This document shows, in pieces, positions 62,959 through 64,000 of a DNA stretch of 64,000 bases. Under the pieces are notes generated by a model. It did not search any database. It was not told the DNA's origin and was given only the letters and a program-made list of their open reading frames with translations. Both the position numbers and the translations under genes were made by a program. This stretch comes from Skeletonema tropicum (Eukaryota; Bacillariophyta; Thalassiosirophyceae; Thalassiosirales; Thalassiosiraceae): NCBI GenBank assembly GCA_037178625.1, contig CM074139.1:868001-932000 (forward strand). Reading direction: 5' to 3'. Numbering within the stretch: position 1 is the first letter of the stretch; the number at the start of each line of letters is the position of its first letter.

Positions 62959-64000
62959 TCACTTAGACCGAGACCGCCATTTCTTTTTGCCCACAATGAA
63001 GGCAGCTGTCATAGCAATGTACGGCAGAGCGGATAATGAGCAAAACGCAACAAACTGAACAGCTATCGCAGCATAATAATGAAGAGCTGAAGGCAATCCT
63101 CTATACGGCACACAAATCCAATCACTTGTACTTCTTCCAAGCGATGCAAAGTCCCCTACTTTAGCCGTCATTCCAGCTAAGTTTGTTACACCTGACAGCT
63201 CATCAAATGTCCAGCGAGCTTCAAGTTTTGGAGGTTCATTCTCTTTTCTACCAAAGACTCTCACTGTCACGGCACCGCTATCTGATAAAATATCTTCTTG
63301 TTGTTCATTAAAGTCGAATTCAAGCTCGGCGAAGTTTAGACCTAAATAATACTGTTTGCCAGCTATTCCATCACCTCTTCCCACCATCGCCTCTTCTTGC
63401 TGTCCCATCTTGCGTATGATAATTTCATTCCACGGGCATACGTAATGACATATCGTCATGAATGTCCTACTGACGAGATAGGAGTAGGGCCACAATGGCC
63501 AAGTGTGATGTTTGGGCTGACTCGAGAAGCTCGTGCCCCACGAGTGTGTCATTCCCGAGGTAGTAACTTCAATTAGAGGTCGTTTTGGAGGATGAGACTT
63601 CGCCTTTTCAACATCATTCCACTTTTGCACATCAGTTGATCTCATACAGTCCTTCCTCAGAAACTGACTCATGTGAACGTCTCCACTAATCAACAATGGA
63701 CTCTTCACTCCACTATTCAAAATCATATCATACAGCATATCTCTCGCTTCTGAAAATTTGCTCCATTCTTCAACAACGTTACCATCATTGGGGAACCTCT
63801 GGGGATGCACCTGGAGGCCAGATACAATGATATTTACTCTAGCGTGAGAGTTGTCTAATGCTGATTGAAACCATTTCCATTGCTCTGCACCAAGAAAGTC
63901 TAGCGCGGGAACCTCCATTGATCCCCTCTTGCTGTGAACGTGTTGCTTTCCCTTTGGCCACGGAGTCTTGTTCGATCTGACGTCTAATGCAAATACTGCA
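62959..64000 (-). CDS. PhoD-type metallophosphatase with C-terminal membrane anchor (5' partial)
   Basis: The frame is open to the right edge, so the N-terminus is missing. The visible part begins VFALDVRSNKTPWPKG, the L-D-V-R element of PhoD-like phosphatases. It continues through DFLGAEQWKW, IIVSGLQV and LLISGDVH (D and H are metal-site residues at about 80-82 from the Met at 63918). These are hallmarks of the PhoD/calcineurin-like superfamily, which hydrolyses phosphate esters with Ca/Fe. A hydrophobic stretch near the C-terminus (LHYYAAIAVQFVAFCSLSAL and on) plus KKKWRSRSK suggests a single membrane anchor with a short cytoplasmic end. In algae such enzymes release phosphate from organic sources at the cell surface or in the secretory system. 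Confidence 0.83.
   Translation of the reverse strand, partial: AVFALDVRSNKTPWPKGKQHVHSKRGSMEVPALDFLGAEQWKWFQSALDNSHARVNIIVSGLQVHPQRFPNDGNVVEEWSKFSEARDMLYDMILNSGVKSPLLISGDVHMSQFLRKDCMRSTDVQKWNDVEKAKSHPPKRPLIEVTTSGMTHSWGTSFSSQPKHHTWPLWPYSYLVSRTFMTICHYVCPWNEIIIRKMGQQEEAMVGRGDGIAGKQYYLGLNFAELEFDFNEQQEDILSDSGAVTVRVFGRKENEPPKLEARWTFDELSGVTNLAGMTAKVGDFASLGRSTSDWICVPYRGLPSALHYYAAIAVQFVAFCSLSALPYIAMTAAFIVGKKKWRSRSK

Overview
This window is nuclear DNA from a eukaryotic microalga, most likely a centric diatom of the Thalassiosirales type; that placement is an inference. The supports are short GT-AG introns of about 80-110 bp, an expanded family of secreted or membrane proteins with proline/serine/threonine ('PT') repeats, an AAA-ATPase/TPR regulator of a kind expanded in diatoms, and an IFT74 gene, which fits a lineage that still makes flagellated male gametes. 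Nothing bacterial (operons, Shine-Dalgarno sites, CRISPR) was seen, and no rRNA or tRNA gene was recognised by eye.

Region 1 (1-26.2 kb) is a same-strand tandem array of 14 paralogous PT-repeat genes, the first cut by the window edge. Each complete member has a signal peptide starting M-R/K-S-P, a short Y/W-R-x-P-P-T-S-S-P-T junction, a PT-repeat ectodomain of very variable length, one membrane segment, and a charged, Ser/Asp-rich tail presumed cytoplasmic. Variation lies in the repeat number (a 156-bp unit in the two right-hand genes) and in the tails. One gene carries a BolA-like domain at its C-terminus, one has two signal peptides in series, and one has a PP1-docking-like motif. Two members contain an intron at the same place, and three look decayed or frameshifted.

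Region 2 (26.2-37.3 kb) holds a duplicated IFT74 gene. The left copy is intact. The right copy is split by a 4.66-kb, 5'-truncated LINE-like retroelement on the opposite strand, flanked by a 17-bp target-site duplication. A MYND zinc-finger gene lies convergent to the broken copy, and its last codons were copied along with IFT74.

Region 3 (37.3-59.2 kb) has two tandem short-chain dehydrogenase genes with a third IFT74 fragment between them. Two near-identical five-exon AAA-ATPase/TPR genes (minus strand) follow, 13.2 kb apart. Between those lies about 9 kb without a recognisable gene but rich in transposon remains: a palindrome-rich MITE, a 1.45-kb foldback element with a hAT-like MITE nested in it, and copies of a ~150-bp repeat. 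The second ATPase copy was joined to new upstream DNA within three bases of its start codon.

Region 4 (59.2-64 kb) has a Dsc3-like membrane protein with a ubiquitin-like domain and, running off the right edge, a PhoD-type phosphatase with a C-terminal membrane anchor. Both are on the minus strand.

All exon boundaries were inferred by eye from splice consensus, reading phase and comparison between paralogs. They are internally consistent (total lengths divide by three) but have no transcript support here.
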